The notes under the pieces were generated by a model, which searched no databases, was not told where the DNA came from, and saw only the letters and a list, made by a program, of their open reading frames with translations. Positions 25,608 through 34,303 of a DNA stretch of 64,000 nt are shown piece after piece. The first letter of the stretch is position 1. Each line of letters begins with the position of its first letter. The DNA comes from Pradoshia eiseniae (GTDB taxonomy: Bacteria > Bacillota > Bacilli > Bacillales > Pradoshiaceae). The stretch lies in the NCBI RefSeq assembly GCF_002946355.1, contig NZ_PKOZ01000001.1, forward strand, positions 667,931 to 731,930. Reading direction: 5' to 3'. The translations under genes and the position numbers were made by a program.

Positions 25608-27908
25608 GTGTTGTTCAGGAAGAAAAGTTTAGCGGATATCATGAAAGACCTGCTGACTGAGGAACAGTATAAAGACCAGATCAGCTTCTGGCATACAATC
25701 AATGAAAAGGAAGCTACTTATGCTCCTTTCCCGGATGATTTGCATGACCAATTACGTACAGCCCTCTCATCGCGAGGGATATCTTCATTATATAGCCATC
25801 AGAGTGAGGCTTATCGCTCTATTCGAAGCGGCAGAAATATTGTCGCTGTTACCCCGACTGCATCCGGCAAGACGCTTTGCTACAACCTGCCTGTCATCCA
25901 AACAATACTGGAGGATTCGGACGCAAGAGCTCTCTATTTATTCCCGACAAAAGCATTAAGCTATGATCAGAAATCAGAGCTGGAGGAATTAATCCATGCA
26001 GCCGATTTAAAAATCAACAGCTATACGTATGATGGGGACACGCCCACAAGCATTCGCCAGAAAATCCGAAAGGCGGGACATATTGTTATCACGAATCCGG
26101 ATATGCTCCATTCTGGTATCCTGCCTCACCACACGAAATGGGTGTCTTTATTCGAAAACCTTAAATATGTCGTAATTGATGAGCTGCATACGTATAAAGG
26201 AGTCTTTGGAAGCCACACGGCGAATGTTATCAGGCGTTTAAAGCGTATATGCCGCTTCTATGGAAGTGACCCGCAATTTATCTGTACTTCGGCAACAATT
26301 GCCAATCCGAAGGAACTCGCGGAAGCTTTAACCGAACATGAGATGGTGCTGATTGACAAAAACGGTGCTCCTTCAGGCAAAAAGCATTTTGTGTTTTACA
26401 ATCCCCCGATTGTCAATAAGCCGCTCAATATACGAAGAAGTGCAGTGCTTGAGGTACGAAAGATTGCCAGCGACTTGCTTCGCAATAAAATTCAGACCAT
26501 CGTCTTTGCGAGAAGCAGAGTGCGCGTGGAAATCCTTCTCACTTATTTGCAAGAGCTAGTGGCTAAACAGCTTGGGCCAAAAGCAATCAGTGGGTATCGA
26601 GGCGGTTATTTGCCTACACAGCGCAGGGAGATTGAGAAAGGTTTAAGAGACGGAACGATTTACGGGGTTGTCAGTACAAATGCACTTGAGTTAGGAGTGG
26701 ATATCGGGCAGCTGCAGGCTTGTATCATGACGGGTTATCCCGGGTCTATCGCCAGCGCTTGGCAGCAAGCGGGAAGAGCGGGCAGGCGTCACGGCGAAGC
26801 GCTGATTATCATGGTTGCCTCTTCAAGTCCAATTGACCAATTTGTCATTCAACATCCGGATTATTTCTTCAATCGCAATCCGGAGACCGCAAGGATTAAT
26901 CCGGATAATCTAGTCATCCTCGTCGATCATTTGAAGTGCGCCGCCTTTGAGATTCCTTTTAAGGAAGGAGAGCAATTTGGAGCGGCAGAGATTAGCGAAA
27001 TACTGGACTATCTCGCTGATGAGCATGTGCTTCATAAGAATAAGGATATGTGGCACTGGATGAATGATGCCTTTCCGGCCCATGAGATTAGTCTTCGTTC
27101 TGCCTCTCAGGAGAATGTGGTGATTATTGACAGGACAAACCCCAAACCTCGTGTTATCGGTGAGACGGACCGTTTCAGCGCAATGACCTTGCTTCATGAT
27201 GAGGCTATTTATTTGCATCAAGGCATTCAATACCAAGTCGAATTTTTAGATTGGGAAGAAAAGAAAGCCTATGTGCGAGAGGTCAAAGTAGATTATTATA
27301 CAGACGCTAATCTGGCGGTTCAGGTAGATGTGCTGGAAATTGATGAAAACAAGTCTAACCATCATGCGACTGTTACCTTTGGAGATGTCTCTGTCCGAGC
27401 GATGGCGACAATCTTCAAGAAAATTAAATTTGATACACATGAGAATATTGGCTCAGGTCCGATTCATTTGCCCGAGGAGGAAATTCATACGAATGCCTGC
27501 ATGCTCTCCTTAAATAAAGACCTCTCAGATTGGAAGGAAGAACGGCTGGAAGAGGGATTGATGGGTGCTTCTCATGCCCTTCGCGGTATCATACCGGTAT
27601 ATGTGATGTGTGATCCGGGAGATATTCATGTATACCCGCAAGTGAAAGCGACTCATAATGATTTGCCGACCATCTTTGTGTATGATCATTACCCGGGCGG
27701 CATCGGTTTGAGTAAATATATGTATGAAAATAGCTCAACCATTATGGAGGCAACCATCGATGCGATAGAGGCCTGCCCGTGTGAATCAGGCTGTCCAAGC
27801 TGTGTCGGTACAGAAGGAGGAGGCGACTCGATGAAACGAGATGCGCTGAAGATTCTTTCGATTTTGGTTGACCGTTATGCAGAAGGTGTCATGAAGCATG
27901 TCCATTAA
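25608..27908 (+). CDS. mrfA: DEAD/DEAH-type DNA helicase MrfA (YprA)
   Basis: The 766-residue superfamily 2 helicase has the Walker A motif TPTASGKTLCYNLP near residue 82, Walker B/DELH in VIDELHTYKG, and TSATI. Motif V is in STNALELGVDIG and motif VI in QQAGRAGRRHGEA. The C-terminus has the four-cysteine zinc site CPCESGCPSC of the DUF1998/MZB domain. In B. subtilis MrfA works with the exonuclease MrfB in a UvrABC-independent repair route for mitomycin C damage. GAGG at 25597-25600 best fits the GTG at 25608; a GTG at 25602 is too close to it. Confidence 0.9.
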   Translation: MLFRKKSLADIMKDLLTEEQYKDQISFWHTINEKEATYAPFPDDLHDQLRTALSSRGISSLYSHQSEAYRSIRSGRNIVAVTPTASGKTLCYNLPVIQTILEDSDARALYLFPTKALSYDQKSELEELIHAADLKINSYTYDGDTPTSIRQKIRKAGHIVITNPDMLHSGILPHHTKWVSLFENLKYVVIDELHTYKGVFGSHTANVIRRLKRICRFYGSDPQFICTSATIANPKELAEALTEHEMVLIDKNGAPSGKKHFVFYNPPIVNKPLNIRRSAVLEVRKIASDLLRNKIQTIVFARSRVRVEILLTYLQELVAKQLGPKAISGYRGGYLPTQRREIEKGLRDGTIYGVVSTNALELGVDIGQLQACIMTGYPGSIASAWQQAGRAGRRHGEALIIMVASSSPIDQFVIQHPDYFFNRNPETARINPDNLVILVDHLKCAAFEIPFKEGEQFGAAEISEILDYLADEHVLHKNKDMWHWMNDAFPAHEISLRSASQENVVIIDRTNPKPRVIGETDRFSAMTLLHDEAIYLHQGIQYQVEFLDWEEKKAYVREVKVDYYTDANLAVQVDVLEIDENKSNHHATVTFGDVSVRAMATIFKKIKFDTHENIGSGPIHLPEEEIHTNACMLSLNKDLSDWKEERLEEGLMGASHALRGIIPVYVMCDPGDIHVYPQVKATHNDLPTIFVYDHYPGGIGLSKYMYENSSTIMEATIDAIEACPCESGCPSCVGTEGGGDSMKRDALKILSILVDRYAEGVMKHVH

Positions 27909-29178
27909 ACATAAACTAAATCGGATGAAAGCCCACCTGAATACCGGCAACGGGATTTCTAAACAAAAGGAAGCGCCGGCAGAAGCTCAGGTAGAGCAGA
28001 TAAACATTCCTCACTATGAGAAATGGCAGGAATACGGGGCGAAGGCAATCTTTATGGATGGTGAGTATTGCCTCGTTCGCGAGGTAAGCTATCCTTTAAC
28101 CCATCGGCATGGTAAGTACTCTTTTGATATGCTTTCTGATATTGTTCGGATTTGGAATGAGTCTGATCTAACCCATCCATTATCCGCTAAAGGCTTTCGT
28201 GCGGAAGATATGTTTTTCTTTGATACAGAAACAACAGGGCTTGGCACTGGAGCCGGGACTTCTATCTTTCTTCTGGGGTTTGCGTATATGGAAGATAACG
28301 AAATAAAAGTCAGGCAGCATTTTCTGCCGCGTCCGGGCTATGAGGTGCTGTTTTATAAAAGCTTCTTGGATAAAGTCAATTATGAAACCCTCGTCACCTA
28401 TAATGGGAAATCATTCGATTGGCCGCAGGTCGTCTCACAGCATACCCTCCATAGGGGACAGCTTCCTAAGCTGCCTTCATTCGGGCATTTTGATCTTTAC
28501 CATGCGGCGCGCAGGCTCTGGAAGAACAAGCTAGAGCGGGTGAAGCTTTCTGTCGTTGAGGAGGAAGTGCTCGGCTTTAAGAGGACAGATGATGTCCCGG
28601 GATATTTGGCTCCGATGATTTATTTTGACTTTGTAGACAGGGAAGACCCAGAAGCCATCTTTAAAATTATGAAGCATAATGAGCTCGATGTGCTTTCGCT
28701 CATTACGCTGTATATCCATTTGTCTGCTCTCCTTTTGAATCAGGAGTTTGCCAAGCATGAAGACTCGTTTGAGCTGGCGAGATGGTTTTCGGCTTTGAAA
28801 GACCGCAGCCGCGCCATCCGGTCTTTTGAGAAGGGTGTTTTAGAAACCAAGCAGGACGATGATGGGCTTATGGTTAAATTCCATCTGGCAAATGAACATA
28901 AGAAGAATCGTAATATGGGGGAGGCAGCAAATCTCTGGCAGGAGACGGCTCATATCCGTCATGCCGATTTGAAGGCACAATCTCATTTGGAGCTTGCCAA
29001 ATATTATGAGCATACACTAAAAGATTATGAAATGGCCCTGCATCATGCGGATGCCGCACTTGATACCGTTGTTAAACATAATATTCAGAAAGCCTCCTTA
29101 AAAACAACAGACCTTCAAAAACGAATCAGCCGTCTTAAACAGAAATGGCTAAAAGCGGAGAATCGAACGGGAAAATAG
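27898..29178 (+). CDS. mrfB: DEDDh exonuclease MrfB (YprB) with TPR-like C-terminus
   Basis: The 426-residue protein has an RNase H-fold exonuclease core with FFDTETTGLGTGAGTSIFLL near residue 107. TYNGKSFDWPQV is near 165, and the late acidic/histidine block FKIMKHNELDVLSLITLYIH is near 255. A helical C-terminus follows (ARWFSALKDRSRAIRSFEKG, HLELAKYYEHTLKDYEMALH) that resembles TPR repeats. It overlaps mrfA by 11 bases, which fits coupled expression of the helicase-nuclease pair in mitomycin repair. Confidence 0.9.
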   Translation: MSIKHKLNRMKAHLNTGNGISKQKEAPAEAQVEQINIPHYEKWQEYGAKAIFMDGEYCLVREVSYPLTHRHGKYSFDMLSDIVRIWNESDLTHPLSAKGFRAEDMFFFDTETTGLGTGAGTSIFLLGFAYMEDNEIKVRQHFLPRPGYEVLFYKSFLDKVNYETLVTYNGKSFDWPQVVSQHTLHRGQLPKLPSFGHFDLYHAARRLWKNKLERVKLSVVEEEVLGFKRTDDVPGYLAPMIYFDFVDREDPEAIFKIMKHNELDVLSLITLYIHLSALLLNQEFAKHEDSFELARWFSALKDRSRAIRSFEKGVLETKQDDDGLMVKFHLANEHKKNRNMGEAANLWQETAHIRHADLKAQSHLELAKYYEHTLKDYEMALHHADAALDTVVKHNIQKASLKTTDLQKRISRLKQKWLKAENRTGK

Positions 29179-29211
29179 GTGAATGCCTCGGTGCAAATGA
29201 TACACAGCTCT

Positions 29212-29220
29212 CATACCTTA
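29212..29220 (+). promoter_or_regulatory. Possible sigma-K -10 element for cotD
   Basis: CATACCTTA matches the CATA-N3-TA -10 pattern of mother-cell sigma-K promoters, 43 bases before cotD. No good AC element is found at the -35 distance, so the call is tentative. Confidence 0.4.
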
Positions 29221-29262
29221 TAAATGTAAGACATCAGGATACTGAAAGGAGAGAGTTAATTT

Positions 29263-29631
29263 ATGTTTGGTCATCATCATCATCATCAACACTGTGGCCC
29301 TATTCATGTTCCGGGGTGCAATCAAACACAAGTCTGCCCGCCCGTTTGCCATGAACCAATTCAATTCGTAAAGGAAAATTGTTATACGGTGGTTGTTCCG
29401 CATGTTCATCCAGTTAAAACATTGGAAGTGAATAATGTTCTCTATAAAAATGAGCACACATATCCGCATTCTTACCAAAGCATGAACAATGTGCAAAATC
29501 AAGATATCCAATTAGGAGCACCAATGGCTCCTGCACCAGGATTTGGAGGGCCAATGGCTGGAGGTCCAGGACAATTCCCAGGTCAAGGTATGGGATTTGG
29601 CGGCGGCTTCGGACCAGGCTGCGGCTGCTAA
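29263..29631 (+). CDS. cotD: CotD family inner spore coat protein
   Basis: This 122-residue protein has the CotD pattern: a histidine-rich start (FGHHHHHQHCGPIHVPG), several cysteines (VCPPVCHEP), the core VKENCYTVVVPHVHP with KTLEVNNVLYKNEHTYPHS, and a Gly/Pro/Ala/Met-rich tail ending in CGC. CotD is a sigma-K-dependent inner coat protein that is cross-linked in the coat. AAGGAGAG precedes the ATG. The order yprA-yprB-cotD-ypsA-gpsB is that of B. subtilis. Confidence 0.92.
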   Translation: MFGHHHHHQHCGPIHVPGCNQTQVCPPVCHEPIQFVKENCYTVVVPHVHPVKTLEVNNVLYKNEHTYPHSYQSMNNVQNQDIQLGAPMAPAPGFGGPMAGGPGQFPGQGMGFGGGFGPGCGC

Positions 29632-29637
29632 AGGGTG

Positions 29638-29662
29638 AGAGGCTATATGCCTCTTCCTTTCT
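29638..29662 (+). terminator. Weak terminator after cotD
   Basis: AGAGGC pairs with GCCTCT around TATAT and is followed by a pyrimidine-rich but interrupted T run. Confidence 0.5.
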
Positions 29663-29702
29663 TTAATGAAACAATAAAGGATAAGCTTCAGGAAGTGAGA
29701 AA

Positions 29703-30257
29703 ATGGGTAAAGTAGTGTTTGTAACGGGATATAAAGCCTATGAGCTAGGGATTTTTGATCAAAAGCATCAGGGAATACCATACATAAAGAAGGCCATTAG
29801 AAATCATTTGCTCGATATGCTTGAACAGGATTTGGAATGGGTTTTAATTACCGGCCAGCCGGGAGTAGAGCTATGGGCCGCTAATGTTGTGTTTGATTTG
29901 CAGGAAGAATATCCCGAACTGAAATTGGGTGTCCTCCTTCCTTTTCTTAATCAAGAAGAGAATTGGAAAGAGGGTGTAAAGGAACAATATGAAGAGGTAC
30001 TCATTCAGGCAGATTATGTGGAGGCTATCTCGAAAAAGCCATATGAAGGACCGTGGCAGCTAAAACTCCGCAATCAATTTTTGGTGGATAAGAGCGATCA
30101 GATGCTTATCCTCTATGAAGAGGAAAAGGATGGGAGCCCGAAATACAGCTGGATGGAAGCGAAGAGGAAGCAGGATAAAACGGATTATCCGATTATCCAA
30201 ATCACATTCTGGGACCTGGAAAGCCTGATTGAGGAAGAGCAATGGCAAGATTATTAA
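29703..30257 (+). CDS. ypsA: YpsA, SLOG-superfamily protein (DUF1273)
   Basis: The 184-residue Rossmann-like protein has VTGYKAYELGIF at the start, VLITGQPGVELWAANVVFDL near residue 48, and PYEGPWQLKLRNQFLVDKSD with YEEEKDGSPKY in the second half. The SLOG fold binds nucleotide-type ligands. YpsA is conserved beside gpsB and has been linked to cell division in Firmicutes, but its ligand is not known. The start is fixed by AGGAAGTGAG before the ATG. Confidence 0.88.
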   Translation: MGKVVFVTGYKAYELGIFDQKHQGIPYIKKAIRNHLLDMLEQDLEWVLITGQPGVELWAANVVFDLQEEYPELKLGVLLPFLNQEENWKEGVKEQYEEVLIQADYVEAISKKPYEGPWQLKLRNQFLVDKSDQMLILYEEEKDGSPKYSWMEAKRKQDKTDYPIIQITFWDLESLIEEEQWQDY

Positions 30258-30330
30258 AAGGTAAATTGACAAACAGAGCTTTTTTTGAAAAAATAATAAG
30301 TATTAGTCGTAGGAATTTGAGGTGAAGAAA

Positions 30331-30642
30331 ATGCTCTCAGATAAAACCAAATTGACAGCAAAAGAAATCCTGGAGAAGGAATTTAAGACCGGTGTCAGAG
30401 GATACAAACAAGAGGAAGTAGACCAGTATCTCGATTTAATTATCAAGGACTATGAGGTCATGCACCAGGAATATGAGTTGCTTTTGCAAGAGAACATGAA
30501 GCTGAAGAAGCAGTTGGAGGAACAGCCTAAGAAGACTGCTCAGCCAGTGCAGCAAACACCTGCAGGAACAACCAATTTTGATATTCTGAAACGCCTATCC
30601 AATCTAGAAAAGCATGTTTTTGGAAGTAAATTATACGAGTAA
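30331..30642 (+). CDS. gpsB: Cell-cycle protein GpsB (DivIVA-like)
   Basis: GpsB shuttles between the lateral wall and septum and adapts PBP1 (PonA) to growth or division. The 103-residue protein has the N-terminal membrane/PBP-binding domain ([20 protein letters not shown]), a coiled coil ([20 protein letters not shown]), a Pro/Gln linker and the trimerising tail [26 protein letters not shown] at 30320-30326 fits the ATG at 30331 (MLSDK...), the family's usual N-terminus. Its partner ponA is also encoded in this window. Confidence 0.95.
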   Translation: MLSDKTKLTAKEILEKEFKTGVRGYKQEEVDQYLDLIIKDYEVMHQEYELLLQENMKLKKQLEEQPKKTAQPVQQTPAGTTNFDILKRLSNLEKHVFGSKLYE

Positions 30643-30663
30643 TAACTTCCAATGCAATTTTGG

Positions 30664-30692
30664 TTGCAAAGTATGGTTTTTGACGCTATAAT
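30664..30692 (+). promoter_or_regulatory. Promoter of rnpB
   Basis: TTGCAA (30664-30669), a 17-base spacer and a perfect TATAAT (30687-30692). The predicted start at about 30699 matches the beginning of the RNase P RNA fold. Confidence 0.8.
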
Positions 30693-30698
30693 AACTTT

Positions 30699-31098
30699 TA
30701 TGCGATAACGTCTGGGTAATCGCTGCAATGTAAATTGTAGAGGAAAGTCCATGCTCGCACAGGCTGAGATGCCTGTAGTGTTCGTGCCTAGCCCAATAAG
30801 CTAGGGCAGCCTGATTATCAGGCTGACGGCCGGGAAAGCGCCTAAGTCTTCGGATATGGCGCCGGTACCTATAAAAGTGCCACAGTGACGGAGCCTTTCT
30901 GGAAACAGGAAGGGTGGAACGAGGTAAACCCCGCGAGCGAGAAACCCAAATTTGGTAGGGGCGCCTTTCCTAAGGAAATGAACGATGGGAAAGGGCAGAA
31001 TTAATCTGCAGATAGATGATTGCCGCCGGAGTACGAGATTCTTCCGATCGATTGCAGTACGAAGGGACAGAACATGGCTTATAGGACGTTATCAAGGA
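30699..31098 (+). ncRNA. rnpB: RNase P RNA, B-type
   Basis: This is the catalytic RNA that trims the 5' leaders of pre-tRNAs. The ends pair as helix P1 (GATAACGTC near 30704 with GACGTTATC near 31086). Universally conserved blocks are present: GAGGAAAGTCCATGCTCGCA near 30740, the TGAGATGCC/TAGTGTTCGTGCC region, AAAGTGCCACAGTGACG near 30875, GTAAACCCC followed by GCGAGAAACCCAAATTTGGT, and ATAGATGATTGCCGCC near 31012. Gene position after gpsB and the roughly 400-nt size match B. subtilis. End points are approximate. Confidence 0.96.
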
Positions 31099-31154
31099 AG
31101 CATAATAAATGACTATGAAAGCCTTAAGAGCTAAGGCATTAATGTAAAGATAGA

Positions 31155-31196
31155 GAAGCCGCTGATTTCAAACTCGGAAATCAGCGGCTTCTTTTT
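31155..31196 (+). terminator. Terminator of rnpB
   Basis: A 15-bp perfect stem (GAAGCCGCTGATTTC with GAAATCAGCGGCTTC) and a T5 run. The hairpin also faces the convergent MFS gene. Confidence 0.93.
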
Positions 31197-31209
31197 GTGA
31201 AATACAATC

Positions 31210-32463
31210 TCAATGACTCACCTTAACCATCTTTTCTGTTTTCATCAAAGCATGTTTGCCATATAAGGCAATGTAGATAAGAAGGATGCCGCAAGTGACA
31301 ATCAGGCCGATATAAACAGACATCATGGTTGGAATCAAGTAGGCTCCAAGGATGATCGAGAACCGGGCCATCAGATCAGCACCATTATAAGCTGCCCCAG
31401 CAAAGGCTGAATAAGAGCCTCGCTTGTCGGCTGGAATCAGGTTTGCCTGCTCAGTCGTATAAACGGGAGAATACAGCAATTCCCCAATGGTAGCAATGAA
31501 ACCGAATAAGAGCAGCACATACCATGTATCGGCTGAAGTGATGACTGCGTAGCCAATTCCGTAGATGATAAGACCAGTCAGCAAAACGCTCCTATTAGTA
31601 AAGCGGCTCGCGAGCTTCGTGACGAAGAAGGTCAGAAGAACGACAGATGCCATATTAAGTATGTTCAGCATGCTAAGCATATGGACGCCTTCTGCTTTGA
31701 ATCCGCCAATCGAAACGGGCTTAAAGGTTTCAGAGAGACGGACGCCTATATAACTGTTAAGAGAAAATTCTGCAGAGAGAATCAAGGTGAACCCGAGCAC
31801 TAATTTGACGTATTGTTTATCAGCGAGCGCTACCTTATAATTCTCAATCACATCAAGGAAGATGTTCGGTCTTTGAGATTTTTGGACCGGCTGATGGGTA
31901 TCAATAAGCCAGATGTGATAGGCAAAGATGATCATAAGCGAGATAAAGGATAATACCATGAATAATTCCTTTTGATAGTGAAGAAAGAATAAGCCTCCCA
32001 TCGCTGCTCCAATCGCCATCGACAGATTGACCTGCCAGTAATCAATGGCATAGACAGCTCTTCGATTATCAGGTGTGGTAGAGTCCATAATGATGGCCTG
32101 CATACATGGCCGTCCAAGGCTGCTTGTGATCATATAGCCGACATAAGAGGCCGCGAAGAGAATGATCCAATCATCATTCGGAAAAAGGCTGATGGTCATC
32201 AGCACAAGCATGACGGTGTTTAAGCTTGATGTGGCAAGGAGGACTTTTTTTCGTTTGAAGCGGTCTGAGATATAGCCGCCAACCAGATTGGCTGCAAAAG
32301 TAATGACAACGGTACAAATCAGGAAGATGCCAGCCCAAATTTTATTTAGCTCAGCAGCTAAGTATAGTGCCATAAAGGGCATGATAGCACTTGAGGCCGC
32401 GCGATTAAAAAAGGATGTAATCAGCCGTACCTTGATGTTTTGTGGCAGATTTTTGAAATTCAT
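31210..32463 (-). CDS. MFS transporter, drug/sugar-efflux type
   Basis: The 417-residue protein has about twelve hydrophobic segments and the MFS loop 2-3 motif GGYISDRFKRKKVLLATS near residue 62, characteristic of drug:H+ antiporter-type exporters. It is divergent from an SgrR-type regulator gene that is now split by an insertion sequence. In E. coli, SgrR likewise neighbours and controls the MFS sugar exporter SetA, so export of a small metabolite under SgrR-like control is a reasonable inference. The substrate is unknown. Confidence 0.85.
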   Translation of the reverse strand: MNFKNLPQNIKVRLITSFFNRAASSAIMPFMALYLAAELNKIWAGIFLICTVVITFAANLVGGYISDRFKRKKVLLATSSLNTVMLVLMTISLFPNDDWIILFAASYVGYMITSSLGRPCMQAIIMDSTTPDNRRAVYAIDYWQVNLSMAIGAAMGGLFFLHYQKELFMVLSFISLMIIFAYHIWLIDTHQPVQKSQRPNIFLDVIENYKVALADKQYVKLVLGFTLILSAEFSLNSYIGVRLSETFKPVSIGGFKAEGVHMLSMLNILNMASVVLLTFFVTKLASRFTNRSVLLTGLIIYGIGYAVITSADTWYVLLLFGFIATIGELLYSPVYTTEQANLIPADKRGSYSAFAGAAYNGADLMARFSIILGAYLIPTMMSVYIGLIVTCGILLIYIALYGKHALMKTEKMVKVSH

Positions 32464-32568
32464 CTTGTAAACCTCCCTTCGTTCATTTTATATTAAACTA
32501 GACGGATGTTTTAGAAAATAGACAATTTTCAAAATATATGTCTACTTTTAATATTAGGGGGTGGAAGA

Positions 32569-32836
32569 ATGGATTCAAAATTGCTGACATTATGGCATCA
32601 TGTGAATTCAGGCCCAGTAAAGATGAGTCATCTTTCCAATCTGCTTGGCTTGAGTATGAAGCAAACAACGAGGTACATACATAAATGGCACGAGGAGGGG
32701 TGGCTCATTTATCAGGGCGGGCTGGGGCGCGGGCGCAGTTCTGAAATTCAGTGGGTCAAGGATGTCGAAGAAATCTTTGAGCAATTGGTGCAGGAGAAGA
32801 TGAAAAAGGGGCCAATCGAAGAATGTGCACGGGTAG
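32569..32836 (+). pseudogene. SgrR-type regulator, 5' fragment (HTH part), split by an IS3-family element
   Basis: About 89 codons encode the N-terminal winged helix of an SgrR-type regulator (LWHHVNSGPVKMSHLSNLLG, then TTRYIHKWHEEGWLIYQGGL) and the start of the linker (GPIEECARVV). Reading then enters the insertion sequence at 32837 and stops at 32853. The remainder of the gene resumes at 34304. The start ATG follows AGGGGGTGG. The fragment may still yield a DNA-binding stub of about 94 residues, but it lacks the ligand-binding part. Confidence 0.82.
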
Positions 32837-32861
32837 TGACCCCTAAAAGTTAGAGTTTTTA

Positions 32862-33719
32862 TTAAGCAGCTGATTGGCTGGTTTGAGTTCGGTATTGTAC
32901 GGGACTTAAACCGGCCAATTTTTGCTTAATGCGTTTATTGTTATAGTAATCGATGTACTCTTCAATCTTTTGTTTTAGCTCTTCATATGAGACTAATTTT
33001 TCCCCATAATACATCTCCTGTTTTAAAATTCCAAAGAAGTTTTCCATCGCCGCATTATCTGCACAAGTGGCCTTTCTCGACATACTCTGAAAAATGTTAT
33101 TCTGCCTCAATGTTTGCACCCATTTGTTGTGCTGGTAATGCCATCCCTGATCTGAATGGATGGTAGTTCGAAAGTTTGCTTCCTTTTTAATGACTTCTAA
33201 TGCTTGATTTAGTGGCTCTATAACGAAATTTAATGTTGGTCTTTTTGACATTCCAAACGAGATGATTTCGCCATTATATAAATCTAGAATAGGGCTTAAG
33301 TAGAGCTTCTCTTCTCCAACACACTTAAATTCAGTCACATCTGTGACGAGTTTTTGCAGACGAATAGGCGTATGGAACCTGCGGTTCAACCGATTCTTTG
33401 CTATCCTACCTACTTGACCTTTATAGGAGTTATAGCGAGATTTACGGGTGAATTTGACGCACTTCAAGCCTAACTCCTTCATAATTCGCTGAACCTTTTT
33501 ATGATTGATGACATAACCTTGTGTTCGTAATGCCAAATAAATGCGACGGTATCCGTATTTTCCCTCGTGCTTCTGAAAAAGTTCTGAAATGATAGTCTTC
33601 CATCCTTTATCAGGGTCTTCTTTCTTCAGTTGTTGGATGTGATAATGATACGTTGCCTCAGGAATACCAACTACTTCAAGTACATCTTTTAATCGGAATC
33701 CTTCTTCTTTGAGCCCGAA
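32862..33719 (-). CDS. IS3-family transposase OrfB (DDE catalytic part)
   Basis: The frame carries the rve integrase core: TDVTEFKCVGEEKLYLSPIL (first D), IHSDQGWHYQ (second D) and NAAMENFFGILKQEMYYGE (E), then YNNKRIKQKLAGLSPVQYR at the end. Upstream of the ATG at 33536 the same frame continues with no stop through KYGYRRIYLALRTQG, YHYHIQQLKKEDPDKGW and LKEEGFRLKD. OrfB is therefore most likely made as an OrfAB fusion by a -1 frameshift near 33700. The 5' limit given is approximate. Confidence 0.88.
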   Translation of the reverse strand, partial: FGLKEEGFRLKDVLEVVGIPEATYHYHIQQLKKEDPDKGWKTIISELFQKHEGKYGYRRIYLALRTQGYVINHKKVQRIMKELGLKCVKFTRKSRYNSYKGQVGRIAKNRLNRRFHTPIRLQKLVTDVTEFKCVGEEKLYLSPILDLYNGEIISFGMSKRPTLNFVIEPLNQALEVIKKEANFRTTIHSDQGWHYQHNKWVQTLRQNNIFQSMSRKATCADNAAMENFFGILKQEMYYGEKLVSYEELKQKIEEYIDYYNNKRIKQKLAGLSPVQYRTQTSQSAA

Positions 33720-34252
33720 TGCCAGTGCTGCTTGTGCTTTGCGAGGAAGGCATCCGGATTCTCCTGAAAAGCTCTTAACTTTTTTAAATAGGCGTTCTCT
33801 AAACGAAGAAGTTCATTTTCGCGTTCTAATTGTTGTTCACGAGTTAATGCTTTCTCTTGCTTGGCTGGTTTCGCTCTTCGATTTTTAGGCATAGGAGGCC
33901 TTCCTTTCACTTTTTCTTCCAGGCCTTCGATACCTTCTTTCGAAAATGTTCTGTTCCACTTCGCAATCAAGCTAGGATTACTCAGCTTAAAGCTAATCGC
34001 TGTATCTTGGTAAGAAGCACCCGTTTGTTTCATAAAGTGTAATACATCGATTTTAAATTGAACAGAAAAAACTTGTTTAGACTGCTTTCTTCGCAATCCA
34101 TCTTTTCCAAAGGCTTCATAAGCACGTACCCATCGTTGGATTTGTGAATGATTGGGTATCCCGTGTTTTTTCGCTAATGATACACATCCTAAAGAACCTT
34201 CTAAATACTCTTTGACAACTTTTAGTTTAAATTCCTCACTGTATTTCACCAT
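33689..34252 (-). CDS. IS3-family transposase OrfA (HTH and leucine zipper)
   Basis: The 187-residue protein has two helix-turn-helix segments (FKLKVVKEYLEGSLGCVSLA ... PNHSQIQRWVRAYEAFG and KIDVLHFMKQTGASYQDTAI ... NPSLIAKWNRTF). A basic linker and the leucine zipper LEREN-ELLRLEN-AYLKKL follow, as in IS150-type OrfA. Its 3' end overlaps the extended orfB frame, the usual arrangement for frameshifting. A GTG at 34264 is an alternative start; ATG 34252 has GGGGTG upstream. Confidence 0.88.
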   Translation of the reverse strand: MVKYSEEFKLKVVKEYLEGSLGCVSLAKKHGIPNHSQIQRWVRAYEAFGKDGLRRKQSKQVFSVQFKIDVLHFMKQTGASYQDTAISFKLSNPSLIAKWNRTFSKEGIEGLEEKVKGRPPMPKNRRAKPAKQEKALTREQQLERENELLRLENAYLKKLRAFQENPDAFLAKHKQHWHSGSKKKDSD

Positions 34253-34303
34253 ATAAAAAGACACCCCAAAAGTTAGTTTTATTACTCTAACTTTTGGGGT
34301 GCA

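Larger units (their letters stand above)
32837..34303 (-). mobile_element. IS3-family (IS150-like) insertion sequence, 1467 bp
   Basis: The element is bounded by imperfect terminal inverted repeats: TGACCCCTAAAAGTTAGAG at the left and, read inward from the right end, TGCACCCCAAAAGTTAGAG (16 of 19 identical). It encodes OrfA and OrfB in overlapping frames on the minus strand. It splits an SgrR-type regulator gene. The flanking bases (GTAG left, GCAC right) do not form a clean target duplication. Both orfs look intact, so the element may be able to move. Confidence 0.92.
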